Shown here piece after piece: positions 1 through 8,109 of a stretch of DNA of 64,000 bases. The notes below the pieces were generated by a model. The model was not told the DNA's origin. It made no database searches and was given only the letters and a program-made list of their open reading frames with translations. Positions within the stretch are counted from its first letter, which is position 1. The number at the start of each line of letters is the position of its first letter. Made by a program: the position numbers and the translations under genes. This stretch comes from Sinorhizobium sp. B11. GTDB lineage: Bacteria; Pseudomonadota; Alphaproteobacteria; Rhizobiales; Rhizobiaceae. Where the stretch lies: the NCBI GenBank assembly GCA_039725955.1, contig CP091033.1:1178001-1242000 (forward strand), given 5' to 3'.

Positions 1-1
1 G

Positions 2-337
2 GATGCCCGTCCGGCCGAGCTTTCCGGCGGCATGCAGCAGCGCGTACAGTTGGCCAAGGCAATCGCACTCGAGCCTGCCCTGCTCCTGCTTGATGAGCCG
101 ACGACCGGGCTCGATGTCAGCGTCCAGGCTCTGGTGCTCGACACGCTGAAGCGGCTGCAGCGCGAACGCCGCATCACTATCGTCATCGTTTCGCATGATC
201 TCGGTGTTATCCGCACCATGGCAGACCGGGTCATGGTGATGCGTAACGGCGAAGCCGTCGAAGAGGGTCTCGCCGACCAGATCTTCCAGGACCCGCAGCA
301 TGAATATACTCAGCAGCTCGTGCATGCGAAGCTTTGA
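2..337 (+). CDS. phnK: PhnK, C-P lyase ABC-type ATPase, C-terminal part
   Basis: The gene enters from the left edge; frame 2 is open from base 2. The visible 111 residues hold the ABC signature LSGGMQQR right at the edge, then the Walker B stretch LLLLDEPTTGLD, the D-loop and the switch histidine in VSHDLG. PhnK associates with the PhnGHIJ C-P lyase core rather than with a transporter. The name rests mainly on position: phnL follows 15 bp downstream and phnM after that, the usual order of C-P lyase operons. On sequence alone a peptide-type ABC ATPase would also fit. The N-terminal half with Walker A is outside the window. Confidence 0.85.
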   Translation, partial: DARPAELSGGMQQRVQLAKAIALEPALLLLDEPTTGLDVSVQALVLDTLKRLQRERRITIVIVSHDLGVIRTMADRVMVMRNGEAVEEGLADQIFQDPQHEYTQQLVHAKL

Positions 338-352
338 CGGGAGAGGCATCAG

Positions 353-1099
353 ATGAACATGCACACACATCCATCCGCTTCCGGGCAGATGATCCTCTCC
401 GTCCAAGGCCTCGCCAAGCATTTCGAAATGCATCACCTAAAGCGGACGCTTCATGCCTTCGACAAGGTCGATTTCGAACTGCGCGAGGGTGAATTCATCC
501 TGCTGACGGGCGAAAACGGCGCCGGCAAATCGACTTTGCTGCGCACGCTATACCGCTCCTACGTACCGCGCGCGGGCCATGCCTATTATCACACGCGCGA
601 AGGCGTCATCGACCTGACCGTCGCAGCCGACGTAGATATAGCCCTGTTGCGCAAGCGCGAGATCGGCTTCGTGACGCAATTCCTGCAGGCCCGCCCGCGC
701 GTGGCGGCCGAAGAACTGGTCGCCGAGCCGCTGCGCCTCGCCGGCCGACCTTACGACGAGGCGATCGAAGAGGCCCGCCGGTGGCTCTCCGCGTTCGGCG
801 TGAAGCGAGGGCTCTGGGCTGCCTATCCGTCAACCTTCTCCGGCGGCGAGCAGCAGAAGGTCAACCTGGCTCGCGCGCTCATCCTCCCGCAACGGCTTCT
901 CTTTCTCGACGAGCCAACCGCCTCGCTCGACAAGAATGCGCGTCGCGCACTCGTTGCCCGCCTCGCGGAGCTGAAAGCCGCTGGCGTCGCAATGATCGGC
1001 GTCTTTCACCACCCCGACGATGTCGCGGATCTCATCGACCGCGAAATCAGCCTTCAAACACGACAGATCCAGGATGGAGCAGAAGATGTGGCTGAGTGA
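353..1099 (+). CDS. phnL: PhnL, C-P lyase system ATP-binding protein
   Basis: A 248-residue ABC ATPase domain. Walker A is GENGAGKST near residue 60, the signature is FSGGEQQKVNLARAL and Walker B is LLFLDEPTASLD. PhnL is needed with PhnGHIK for formation of the ribose 1-phosphonate 5-triphosphate intermediate in phosphonate breakdown, and acts in the cytoplasm. The start follows GGGAGAGG with suitable spacing, 15 bp after phnK. The stop overlaps the chosen phnM start by 14 bp, which suggests translational coupling. Confidence 0.9.
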   Translation: MNMHTHPSASGQMILSVQGLAKHFEMHHLKRTLHAFDKVDFELREGEFILLTGENGAGKSTLLRTLYRSYVPRAGHAYYHTREGVIDLTVAADVDIALLRKREIGFVTQFLQARPRVAAEELVAEPLRLAGRPYDEAIEEARRWLSAFGVKRGLWAAYPSTFSGGEQQKVNLARALILPQRLLFLDEPTASLDKNARRALVARLAELKAAGVAMIGVFHHPDDVADLIDREISLQTRQIQDGAEDVAE

Positions 1100-2258
1100 T
1101 TTCGAAATCGTGTTGCGCGATAGGGTCATACCGCGCGGCGCAGTCAGGATCGAAGACGGTATCATCGCAGAGATCAGCGAAGAGCCCGTGGCCGCAGCCG
1201 ATATTTCCGGCGATGGCAGGCTTCTGCTTCCCGGCTTCATCGATATGCATGGCGACATGATCGAGCGCGAAATCGAGCCGCGCCCCAATGTGCGCTTTCC
1301 CCTGGAACTCGGCATTTTCGAACTCGACAAGAAGCTCGCCGGCAATGGTATCACCACGGCCTATGCCGCGCTTTCCTTCCACGCCAACAGCAGCTACGGC
1401 CACATCCGCTCGGAAGAACATTCGCGCTCGATCATCCAGACCTTGGTCGAACTTAGGAAGAACGATCTCCTGATCGATCACAGGGTTCATGCGCGCTTCG
1501 AAATCACCTTCACCCATGCCCGCGCCGTCATTGAAGATCTGCTGCGCGCCGGCGCCCTCGATCTCGTCTCGCTGATGGATCACACGCCGGGCCAAGGCCA
1601 ATACCGCGATGTCGAACGTCACATCGAAACGATTGCGCGCAACAACAAGATCACCCTCGAACAGGCTGCCCAGCGTGTTCAGCAACGCATGGAAAACCGC
1701 GCCCAGAACGGCGATGCGGTCGACAATCTGCAGGGGATCGCCGCCACGGCGCGCGACCATGGCGTCATCATCGCCTCCCACGATGACGACAGTATCGAAA
1801 AGGTGGCTATCGTCGAGGGACTGGGCGCGCGCATCAGCGAGTTTCCGGTGACGATGGCAGCCGCGCAGGAAGCGCGCAAGTTCGGGCTGGCAACCGCCAT
1901 GGGCGCGCCGAATGCTCTTCGCGGCCTTTCCTACTCCGGCAATCTCTCGGCCCGCGAAGCCTATGAACGCGGCATTCTTGATATTCTTGCCAGCGATTAT
2001 CACCCCTCGGCCATGCTGCCGGCGGTAATCGCACTGGCAGAGGCCGGAGCCGGCGGACTGCCCGCTTCCGTTGCCCTCGTCAGCGCCAATCCGGCCCGTG
2101 CACTCGGCCTTGAGGATCGCGGCGCGATCGAGACCGGGCTGCGTGCCGATCTGGTGATCGCCGAACGCGGCCGCCTGCCGCGTGTGCGCGCCACCTTCTC
2201 CAAAGGCAGGCAGGTCTATTCCGACGGAATTGTTTTGCGATTCCAACAGGCTGCCTGA
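1086..2258 (+). CDS. phnM: PhnM, ribose 1-methylphosphonate 5-triphosphate diphosphatase
   Basis: A 390-residue amidohydrolase-fold enzyme that removes pyrophosphate from the phosphonate ribose triphosphate intermediate. Seen: the metal-binding segment GFIDMHGDMIE near residues 51-61, and late conserved stretches SHDDDS and LASDYHPS typical of PhnM. Start choice: ATG 1086 has GGAG six bases upstream. ATG 1074 in the same frame lacks a good site, and longer versions would run further into phnL. It overlaps the phnL stop by 14 bp. It closes the C-P lyase block before a 218-bp gap containing a palindrome. Confidence 0.9.
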   Translation: MWLSDFEIVLRDRVIPRGAVRIEDGIIAEISEEPVAAADISGDGRLLLPGFIDMHGDMIEREIEPRPNVRFPLELGIFELDKKLAGNGITTAYAALSFHANSSYGHIRSEEHSRSIIQTLVELRKNDLLIDHRVHARFEITFTHARAVIEDLLRAGALDLVSLMDHTPGQGQYRDVERHIETIARNNKITLEQAAQRVQQRMENRAQNGDAVDNLQGIAATARDHGVIIASHDDDSIEKVAIVEGLGARISEFPVTMAAAQEARKFGLATAMGAPNALRGLSYSGNLSAREAYERGILDILASDYHPSAMLPAVIALAEAGAGGLPASVALVSANPARALGLEDRGAIETGLRADLVIAERGRLPRVRATFSKGRQVYSDGIVLRFQQAA

Positions 2259-2301
2259 TAAGGCCGCCGCCTCCGACAGCGGATAGCTTCATTTCTCACA
2301 A

Positions 2302-2328
2302 AATACATCCGGAAATTCCGGATGTATT
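2302..2328. repeat. 27-nt near-perfect palindrome between phnM and phnC
   Basis: Arms AATACATCCGGAA and TTCCGGATGTATT are exact reverse complements around one A. The element lies 44 bp after phnM and about 150 bp before phnC, in an otherwise AT-rich gap. No T-run follows, so a simple intrinsic terminator is unlikely. The symmetry suits a dimeric repressor site or an RNA-stabilising hairpin. Confidence 0.6.
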
Positions 2329-2476
2329 GCTTGATAAAATCCGCATAAATACTCGTAATTATTGGATAATTACTTAATAAAATCGTCACACTGAAATGCT
2401 ATATTTAGTTTCATAGGTTGAAATTAAATATAATTCAGTTTCGTCTTTGACGTTTCTGGCAAGCGGAGACCTTCCG

Positions 2477-3298
2477 GTGCTTGAGCTTCATTCCCTCAAG
2501 AAGAAATTCGGTCAAACACAGGCGGTCAACGATGTAAATCTGTCGATCGATGCCGGACAGATGGTCGGCATAATCGGGCGCAGCGGCGCCGGGAAATCGA
2601 CATTGCTCCGGCTGATCAATCGTCTGCTCGACCCGACATCCGGTACGATCATGTTCGAGGGCAAGGATATCACCAAGCTGCGCGGTCGCGAGTTGCGTCT
2701 GTGGCGCGCGTCCTGCGCGATGGTGTTCCAGCAGTTCAATCTGGTCGAGCGCATGGATGTGCTGACCAACGTGCTGATTGGCCGCGTTGCCCAACACGGC
2801 TTCCTCTCATCGATGCTGCGCCGCTTCACGGATGAAGAAAAGGAAATGGCGATCAGCGCGCTCGACCGGCTCGATCTTGTGCCGCAGGCGCTGCAGCGAG
2901 CCGCCACCTTGTCCGGCGGACAACAGCAGCGTGTCGCCATCGCCAAGGCGTTGGTCCAGAAGCCGAAGATCATGCTTGCCGACGAGCCGATCGCGTCGCT
3001 CGATCCGGCCAATGCGACACGGGTCATGGAGGCACTGCGCAAGATCAACCGAGAGGACGGCATTACCGTTCTCGTCAATCTTCATACGCTCGATACGGCC
3101 CGGAACTATTGCGAACGCATCATCGCCATGCGGGCCGGACGGGTGCGCTTCGACGGCGCACCAGCGGACCTGACCCAGGAACGGGTCCGCGAAATCTACG
3201 GCACCGACGATTTCGATGCGGAGATCGACGAGGCAGTGACGTCCACCTCATTCAACGCAGGTCGAACCGCGAAGGAAAAGGTCTACCAGGCGGTGTGA
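2477..3298 (+). CDS. phnC: PhnC, phosphonate ABC transporter ATPase
   Basis: A 273-residue importer ATPase with Walker [10 protein letters not shown], signature [15 protein letters not shown] and Walker [13 protein letters not shown]. It energises phosphonate uptake through PhnD and PhnE. Start choice: GTG 2477 has GGAG eight bases upstream and gives the usual N-terminus just before [15 protein letters not shown] at 2447 would add ten residues but has no good ribosome site. It opens the phnCDE1E2 transport block and is separated from phnD by a terminator-like hairpin. Confidence 0.9.
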   Translation: MLELHSLKKKFGQTQAVNDVNLSIDAGQMVGIIGRSGAGKSTLLRLINRLLDPTSGTIMFEGKDITKLRGRELRLWRASCAMVFQQFNLVERMDVLTNVLIGRVAQHGFLSSMLRRFTDEEKEMAISALDRLDLVPQALQRAATLSGGQQQRVAIAKALVQKPKIMLADEPIASLDPANATRVMEALRKINREDGITVLVNLHTLDTARNYCERIIAMRAGRVRFDGAPADLTQERVREIYGTDDFDAEIDEAVTSTSFNAGRTAKEKVYQAV

Positions 3299-3305
3299 GT
3301 TTCGC

Positions 3306-3330
3306 CCGTGGCCCAAGGCCGCGGCTTTTT
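3306..3330 (+). terminator. Terminator-like attenuator between phnC and phnD
   Basis: CCGTGGCC (3306-3313), loop CAA, GGCCGCGG (3317-3324) form an 8-bp stem with one G-U pair, followed by C and five T. It starts 7 bp after the phnC stop and ends before the phnD ribosome site. Partial termination or 3'-end protection here could set different levels of the ATPase and the binding protein. Confidence 0.5.
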
Positions 3331-3347
3331 GCAACAGGAGAGTTGGA

Positions 3348-4262
3348 ATGAAAAACGTCCTCATGCTTGCGGCCGTAACGGCTGCGCTCGCCCTTTCCAG
3401 CCAGGCCCATGCTGAAGGTTGGAAAGACAAGTACAAGACGATCCGCCTCGGCGTTCTCTCGGGCGAGAACGAAAAGGACCGCATCGCACGCCGCGTCGGC
3501 TTCCAGCAGTATCTGGAAAAGGAACTCGGTGTGAAGGTCGAAATCTTCACCGCCGGCAATTATGACGGTGTCATCCAGGCGCTCGCTTCCGACCAGATCG
3601 AATTTGCCTTCCTCGGCTCCTCGGCCTATGCCGCCGCCTATACCGAAACGAACGGCGGCGTTGAACCGCTGCTCGCCGGTCAGGAACAGGACGGCTCGAC
3701 GGGCTACTATTCGGTCATCACCGTTCGCTGCGATTCCGGATATAAATCCGTCGAGGACCTCAAGGGCAAGGTTCTCGCCTTCGCCGATCCGGATTCGACC
3801 TCAGGCTATGCCGTTCCCTATTATAACCTCGTCAAGCAGGGCTATGATCCGAAGACCTTCTTCTCGGCAATCCCCTTCTCCGGCGCCCACGAAACCGGCG
3901 TCATGGCCGTCGCCAATAAGCAGTTCGATGCGGCCGCGACCTATGTCAACAACGACATCAGCGGCATCCCGCAGCGTATGGAATCGAAGGGCATGATCCC
4001 GAAGGGCGAGATCTGCCGCATCTGGCAGTCGCCGGAGATTACCAACGGTCCCTTCACCACCCGCACCAACCTGCCGGCCGACATGATCGCTGACGTCAAG
4101 GCTGTGGTGAAGGCCACGCCGGAAAAGGCGCCTGAGGCTTTCAAGGAAATGAGCGGCGGCGATAACTCCACCTCGAAGGGTTACGTCGATGTCGACCACC
4201 AGCGCTACCAGTGGATCGTCGACATGCGCGACTGGCTGAAGAAGCAGCGTCGCAACGGCTGA
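3348..4262 (+). CDS. phnD: PhnD, periplasmic phosphonate-binding protein
   Basis: A 304-residue solute-binding protein. Residues 1-22 form a Sec signal peptide (hydrophobic LMLAAVTAALALSS, cleavage after AHA). The mature part shows the PhnD/phosphonate-binding pattern, including LGVLSGENEKDR, FLGSSAYAAAY and FADPDSTSGY. It captures phosphonates in the periplasm and delivers them to the two PhnE permeases. AGGAGA precedes the start. A hairpin follows the gene, as with the other binding proteins here. Confidence 0.93.
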   Translation: MKNVLMLAAVTAALALSSQAHAEGWKDKYKTIRLGVLSGENEKDRIARRVGFQQYLEKELGVKVEIFTAGNYDGVIQALASDQIEFAFLGSSAYAAAYTETNGGVEPLLAGQEQDGSTGYYSVITVRCDSGYKSVEDLKGKVLAFADPDSTSGYAVPYYNLVKQGYDPKTFFSAIPFSGAHETGVMAVANKQFDAAATYVNNDISGIPQRMESKGMIPKGEICRIWQSPEITNGPFTTRTNLPADMIADVKAVVKATPEKAPEAFKEMSGGDNSTSKGYVDVDHQRYQWIVDMRDWLKKQRRNG

Positions 4263-4289
4263 TATCTGCCATCCACGCCAAGCAACGGG

Positions 4290-4310
4290 AGCGCCGCGCC
4301 CTCCGGCGCT
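4290..4310 (+). other. Intercistronic hairpin after phnD
   Basis: AGCGCCG (4290-4296) and CGGCGCT (4304-4310) are exact complements with a 7-nt loop in the 67-bp phnD-phnE gap. There is no T-run. The likely role is mRNA stabilisation of the upstream binding-protein message. Confidence 0.45.
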
Positions 4311-4329
4311 TCCACGACCGGGATCAGAC

Positions 4330-5250
4330 ATGACGATCGCATCCGCTTCCATCACCATCCGCCGGTTCGAGGCCGACTACCGTCGCATCCGCAGCCGCGC
4401 CAAAACCGTCCAGCTTGTTTCGGCGACGCTTTTTGCCGCCGCCGTCTTGCTGACGGCCTGGACGGGCGGCTTTTTCGACATGACCGAGGTCAACCTGCCC
4501 TCGGGCGAGCGCATCACCACCTGGAAACTGTGGGCCTCCCTGCCCCGGCTCGGCGAATATCTCTACAAGACGCTGCCGCACCTTCGCATCGAGACGTTCG
4601 GCGCCGATCTTGCCGAATGGTTCTGGCGCTGGCCGGTCTGGCTGGAATTGCTTGGGGAAACGATCCTGATCGCCTATGTGGCGACGTTTTTCGGAGTCGT
4701 CGGAGCCTTTATCCTGAGTTTCCCGGCTGCCCGCAACCTCAGCCCCAATGGCTTTCTGCTGGTCGCTTCGCGTCGTTATCTGGAGGTCATCCGCACCGTT
4801 CCCGATATCGTCTGGGCACTGATCTACGTCTTCTGCTTCGGCGTCGGGCCGCTCGCAGGCGTACTGGCAATCGCCACGCATGCAACGGGTTCGCTCGGCA
4901 AGCTCTATTCCGAAGTGAACGAGAATATCGACATGCGGCCGCTGGAGAGCGTCAAGGCTTCCGGCGGCACCTGGTTCCAGCAGATGCGTTATGGCGTTGT
5001 GCCGCAGGTGATCCCGAACATCATCAGTTACACGCTGCTGCGTTTCGAGATCAATGTGCGCTCCTCCTCGATCATCGGCTATGTTGGTGCCGGCGGTCTC
5101 GGCCAGGAAATCCGCACCGCCATGTCGCTTCAGGAATATACCGATCTCTCGGCGCTATTCGTCATCATCCTCCTCACCGTCGTCGTCATCGATTTCCTGA
5201 GCGAGAAGCTGCGTCACCGCATCATCGGTATCGAAAGCCGGAGCATCTGA
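4330..5250 (+). CDS. phnE: PhnE1, phosphonate ABC transporter permease
   Basis: A 306-residue inner-membrane permease with about six hydrophobic segments and an N-terminal region predicted to be cytoplasmic. The ATPase-contact (EAA) loop is visible around ESVKASGGTWFQQMRYGVVPQVIPN, and the C-terminal pattern SIIGYVGAGGLGQEI is typical of PhnE. It probably pairs with the second PhnE encoded one base downstream. No strong Shine-Dalgarno is seen, so the exact start is less certain than the identity. Confidence 0.9.
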   Translation: MTIASASITIRRFEADYRRIRSRAKTVQLVSATLFAAAVLLTAWTGGFFDMTEVNLPSGERITTWKLWASLPRLGEYLYKTLPHLRIETFGADLAEWFWRWPVWLELLGETILIAYVATFFGVVGAFILSFPAARNLSPNGFLLVASRRYLEVIRTVPDIVWALIYVFCFGVGPLAGVLAIATHATGSLGKLYSEVNENIDMRPLESVKASGGTWFQQMRYGVVPQVIPNIISYTLLRFEINVRSSSIIGYVGAGGLGQEIRTAMSLQEYTDLSALFVIILLTVVVIDFLSEKLRHRIIGIESRSI

Positions 5251-5251
5251 C

Positions 5252-6103
5252 ATGATCGACATTTCTTCTTCCGGAGTGCGACAGCGGGTGCCAGATGCAT
5301 TTACGGTGCCGCCGCGCGTGCGGCTGATGCGTTATGCAGGCGCTGCCGTCTTGGTCCTGCCCTTGCTTGCCGGCCTCTATCTCTTCGACTTTTCGCCAGC
5401 CCGCATCCTGAACGGCCTGACGCGGCTCGGCACGATCTTCTCGTTCATGTTCCCGCCCTACGTCTGGACGACCTGGCAGGAATGGAGCGACGTTCTGGTT
5501 GGCCTCGGCCAGACGATTTCGATGGCGTTCCTCGGAACGCTGCTCGGCGCGCTCGCCGCTTTTCCGCTCGCCTTTCTCGGCGCGAAGAACATCATGCCGC
5601 TCGGCTGGGTGCGGCTATCGACCCGCCGCGGCTTCGATGCATTGCGCGCCGTCGAACAGATCGTGCTCGCGCTGATCTTCATCCGCGCCTTCGGCCTCGG
5701 CCCGCTTCCCGGTGTCTTCGCGATCGCCGTTTCGGAAATCGGCACTTTCGCCAAGCTCTTTTCAGAAGCGATCGAAAATACCTCGCGCAAACCTGTCGAC
5801 GGTGTTCTGGCATCGGGCGGCGGGCCGCTGCAAACCATCCGCCTTGCCATCATGCCTCAGGCGATGCCGGTCATCCTTTCGATCATGCTCTATAATTTCG
5901 AATCCAACACCCGCTCCGGCACCATTCTCGGCATTGTCGGCGCCGGGGGAATCGGCTTCCTGCTGGCAGACCGCATTGCCGCCTATCGCTGGCCGGAGGC
6001 CTGGACGATCATCTTCCTGATCGTCGCCGTCGTTTATGCTATCGATCTCTCCTCCGCATGGCTGCGCGGCAAGATCATCGGCAAGAACGACAGCGCCCGG
6101 TGA
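5252..6103 (+). CDS. phnE: PhnE2, second phosphonate ABC transporter permease
   Basis: A 283-residue permease paralogous to the gene before it, starting one base after its stop. The EAA-like loop (DGVLASGGGPLQTIRLAIMP) and the C-terminal GIVGAGGIGFLL motif are conserved. Two adjacent phnE genes forming a heterodimeric channel is the usual arrangement in rhizobia. It is followed by a sugar kinase gene after 29 bp, probably in the same transcript. Confidence 0.9.
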   Translation: MIDISSSGVRQRVPDAFTVPPRVRLMRYAGAAVLVLPLLAGLYLFDFSPARILNGLTRLGTIFSFMFPPYVWTTWQEWSDVLVGLGQTISMAFLGTLLGALAAFPLAFLGAKNIMPLGWVRLSTRRGFDALRAVEQIVLALIFIRAFGLGPLPGVFAIAVSEIGTFAKLFSEAIENTSRKPVDGVLASGGGPLQTIRLAIMPQAMPVILSIMLYNFESNTRSGTILGIVGAGGIGFLLADRIAAYRWPEAWTIIFLIVAVVYAIDLSSAWLRGKIIGKNDSAR

Positions 6104-6132
6104 GGCCGGAATATCGCGACGAGGGAGTGGGA

Positions 6133-6927
6133 ATGGCAAGGATAATGGTGGTCGGCAATGCCAATGTCGACCGGATCTGGCGACTCGACCGGCCGCTCGT
6201 GCCGGGCGGGAGGCTCTCCTGCCAGTCGATCGAGGAGCGTTATGGCGGCGGCGGCTTCCATACCGGCCTGGCCCTGCTCGATCTTGGCCACGAGGTGGTT
6301 CTGGTCACCAGCCTTAGCGATGACGATAGAGGACGCAGCTATCTGAAGGATCTCGGAAAGCGAGGTTTCAACACCGATTTCATCGGTCTTATACCCGGGG
6401 AGACAGCACCCGTTGACATCCTCGTCGATCCCAATGGCGAGCGCACCATCATCGCGCCGGCGGGCCGGCGGCGACCGGGGATAGATAGCTTGCCGCCGAT
6501 CGATGCGTCGCTTGTCTATCTCAATGCACGGATAATGAGCCCGGCGGCCCTCAGGCAGTTGGAAGATTTCGACGTGGTGGTTTCGCAATATCCGCTGTCG
6601 GCCGAACGCCGGCCCGCGAATGTTCTAATCGCCTCGCGGTCGGACGTAAATGGAACAGCGCAAACGGCCTGGCAGGCAGCTTCGGAAATCGCCGCGCCGC
6701 GACTTGAAACTCTCGTCCTGACGAGTGGCATGCAACCAATCGAGATCGTCAGTCAACGAGGTTCGATCATCGTCGAGGTGCCGCCAGCGCCTCCTGCACG
6801 CGACACGACAGGAGCGGGCGATTATTTCGCCGGTGGCTACATCGATGCCATGGTCAGAGGCCTTGATGCCGGTGCGGCAGTGCTGGCCGCCTGCAGGGTC
6901 GCGGCCTCTTACCTTGCCGCTTCCTGA
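6133..6927 (+). CDS. PfkB/ribokinase-family sugar kinase linked to phn genes
   Basis: A 264-residue kinase, short for a ribokinase (about 300). It has the N-terminal GNANVDRIW and GGGGFHTG substrate region and the PfkB signature near the C-terminus, DTTGAGDYFAGGY (residues 224-236), whose D230 is the expected catalytic base. GAGGGAGTGG precedes the ATG. It lies 29 bp after phnE2 in the same direction, so phosphonate-linked expression is likely. The phn pathway releases ribose phosphates, and a kinase making or recycling such a compound in place of PhnN is possible. No phnN is visible here, but it may lie outside. Substrate is inference. Confidence 0.75.
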   Translation: MARIMVVGNANVDRIWRLDRPLVPGGRLSCQSIEERYGGGGFHTGLALLDLGHEVVLVTSLSDDDRGRSYLKDLGKRGFNTDFIGLIPGETAPVDILVDPNGERTIIAPAGRRRPGIDSLPPIDASLVYLNARIMSPAALRQLEDFDVVVSQYPLSAERRPANVLIASRSDVNGTAQTAWQAASEIAAPRLETLVLTSGMQPIEIVSQRGSIIVEVPPAPPARDTTGAGDYFAGGYIDAMVRGLDAGAAVLAACRVAASYLAAS

Positions 6928-7063
6928 AGTCGCGGCTCTTGAAAGACGCGCACATCAATCTCACCTGATATCTCCATTGTTCACCTGTCGAACGACAGCC
7001 CTTTGCCATCAGCAGTCGCTGCCGGTCCTCAACATCGACGCCTCACGCGTCGGAGGAGATTTC

Positions 7064-8023
7064 ATGGGATTGATTGATCGTGACATTCAGCCGTCGTCAG
7101 ACGCCGGGCTGCTGGATGCCTATTCCGAAACGGTGTCGAATACCGTCGACATGGTCGGTCCGGCGGTCAGCCGTATCGAACGCATTGGCGGACGAGCGGG
7201 GCATGGTTCGGGCTTTGCCATTTCGCCCGACGGTCTCATCGTTACCAACAATCACGTCGTCGGCGATGCGAAAGCCGTCACCATCAAGACACCTGACGGT
7301 ACGGTCGTCGAGGGCCGGGTGCTTGGCCGGGATGAAGATACCGACCTTGCTCTGATCCGGGCCAACGACTGGTCCGGCGCCTGGGCGCAGCTTGCCGACT
7401 CGAAGAAACTGAAGCGCGGGCATATCGCTGTCGCCATAGGCAATCCGCTTGGCTTCGAATGGACCGTCACGGCCGGCGTCGTTTCTGCCCTCGGACGCTC
7501 GATGCGCGCGGCTAGCGGTCGCCTGATGGAAGATATCATCCAGACGGACGCAGCGCTTAACCCCGGCAATTCCGGCGGTCCGCTGGTCTCTTCGTCTAGT
7601 GAGGTCATCGGCGTCAATACGGCCGTGATACAGGGCGCGCAGAGCATCGCTTTTGCAGTCGCCTCGAACACCGCCAAGCATGTGGTGTCCGAAATCCTGC
7701 GTTTCGGCGAGGTCCGCCGCGGATATATCGGTATCGCCGCCGATACGGTTGATCTGCATCGGCGCATTGCGCTTGAAGCCGGCCTTCCGCAACGGACAAC
7801 GGTCCGCCTGCGCCGCGTCGAAGATGGTGGCCCTGCCGCGAGAGCAGGCCTTCGTGAAGGTGACTATCTGCTTGCAATCGCCGGCCATCCGGTATCGGGG
7901 ATAGATGACGTCGTCCGGCTGCTGGATGGGTCGACGATCGATTCCGATGTCGATGTTCTGATTTTTTCCATTGCAGGGCGGATCGAACAACGCACCGTTC
8001 GGCCGGCTAAAAGAGCACATTAG
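7064..8023 (+). CDS. HtrA/DegP-like trypsin-fold serine protease with PDZ domain
   Basis: A 319-residue protein with a complete catalytic triad: H64 in TNNHVV, D94 in DTDLAL and S170 in NPGNSGGPL. One PDZ domain follows (about 235-312, with GGPAARAGLREGDYLLAI). The start at 7064 is set by GGAGGAGA five bases upstream; the frame extends further 5' without a supported start. Unlike DegP/DegQ there is no signal peptide or membrane anchor, so a cytoplasmic location is implied. It lies 136 bp after the sugar kinase and is convergent with the dehalogenase gene. Confidence 0.85.
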   Translation: MGLIDRDIQPSSDAGLLDAYSETVSNTVDMVGPAVSRIERIGGRAGHGSGFAISPDGLIVTNNHVVGDAKAVTIKTPDGTVVEGRVLGRDEDTDLALIRANDWSGAWAQLADSKKLKRGHIAVAIGNPLGFEWTVTAGVVSALGRSMRAASGRLMEDIIQTDAALNPGNSGGPLVSSSSEVIGVNTAVIQGAQSIAFAVASNTAKHVVSEILRFGEVRRGYIGIAADTVDLHRRIALEAGLPQRTTVRLRRVEDGGPAARAGLREGDYLLAIAGHPVSGIDDVVRLLDGSTIDSDVDVLIFSIAGRIEQRTVRPAKRAH

Positions 8024-8051
8024 GCAACTGTTTAGCCGATATAGCTAAAGA

Positions 8052-8085
8052 AGAGAACGAAGCCGGAGATCGTGCTTCGTTCTCT
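8052..8085. terminator. Bidirectional terminator-like hairpin
   Basis: AGAGAACGAAGC (8052-8063) and GCTTCGTTCTCT (8074-8085) are exact complements with a 10-nt loop. The hairpin lies between the convergent protease and dehalogenase genes. The minus-strand side runs into TTCTTTAGC, giving weak T-richness. The position strongly suggests shared termination. Confidence 0.65.
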
Positions 8086-8109
8086 AATCGCGGCAGGCTA
8101 TGGCAGTCC

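Noticed and set aside
1047..2246. 400-codon open frame on the minus strand over phnM
   Set aside because: High-GC antisense frame over a clear amidohydrolase gene, with no start signal or domain.
2387..2410. Possible Pho box before phnC (CGTCACACTGAAATGCTA)
   Set aside because: Neither half matches the rhizobial TGTCA-type repeat well enough to call.
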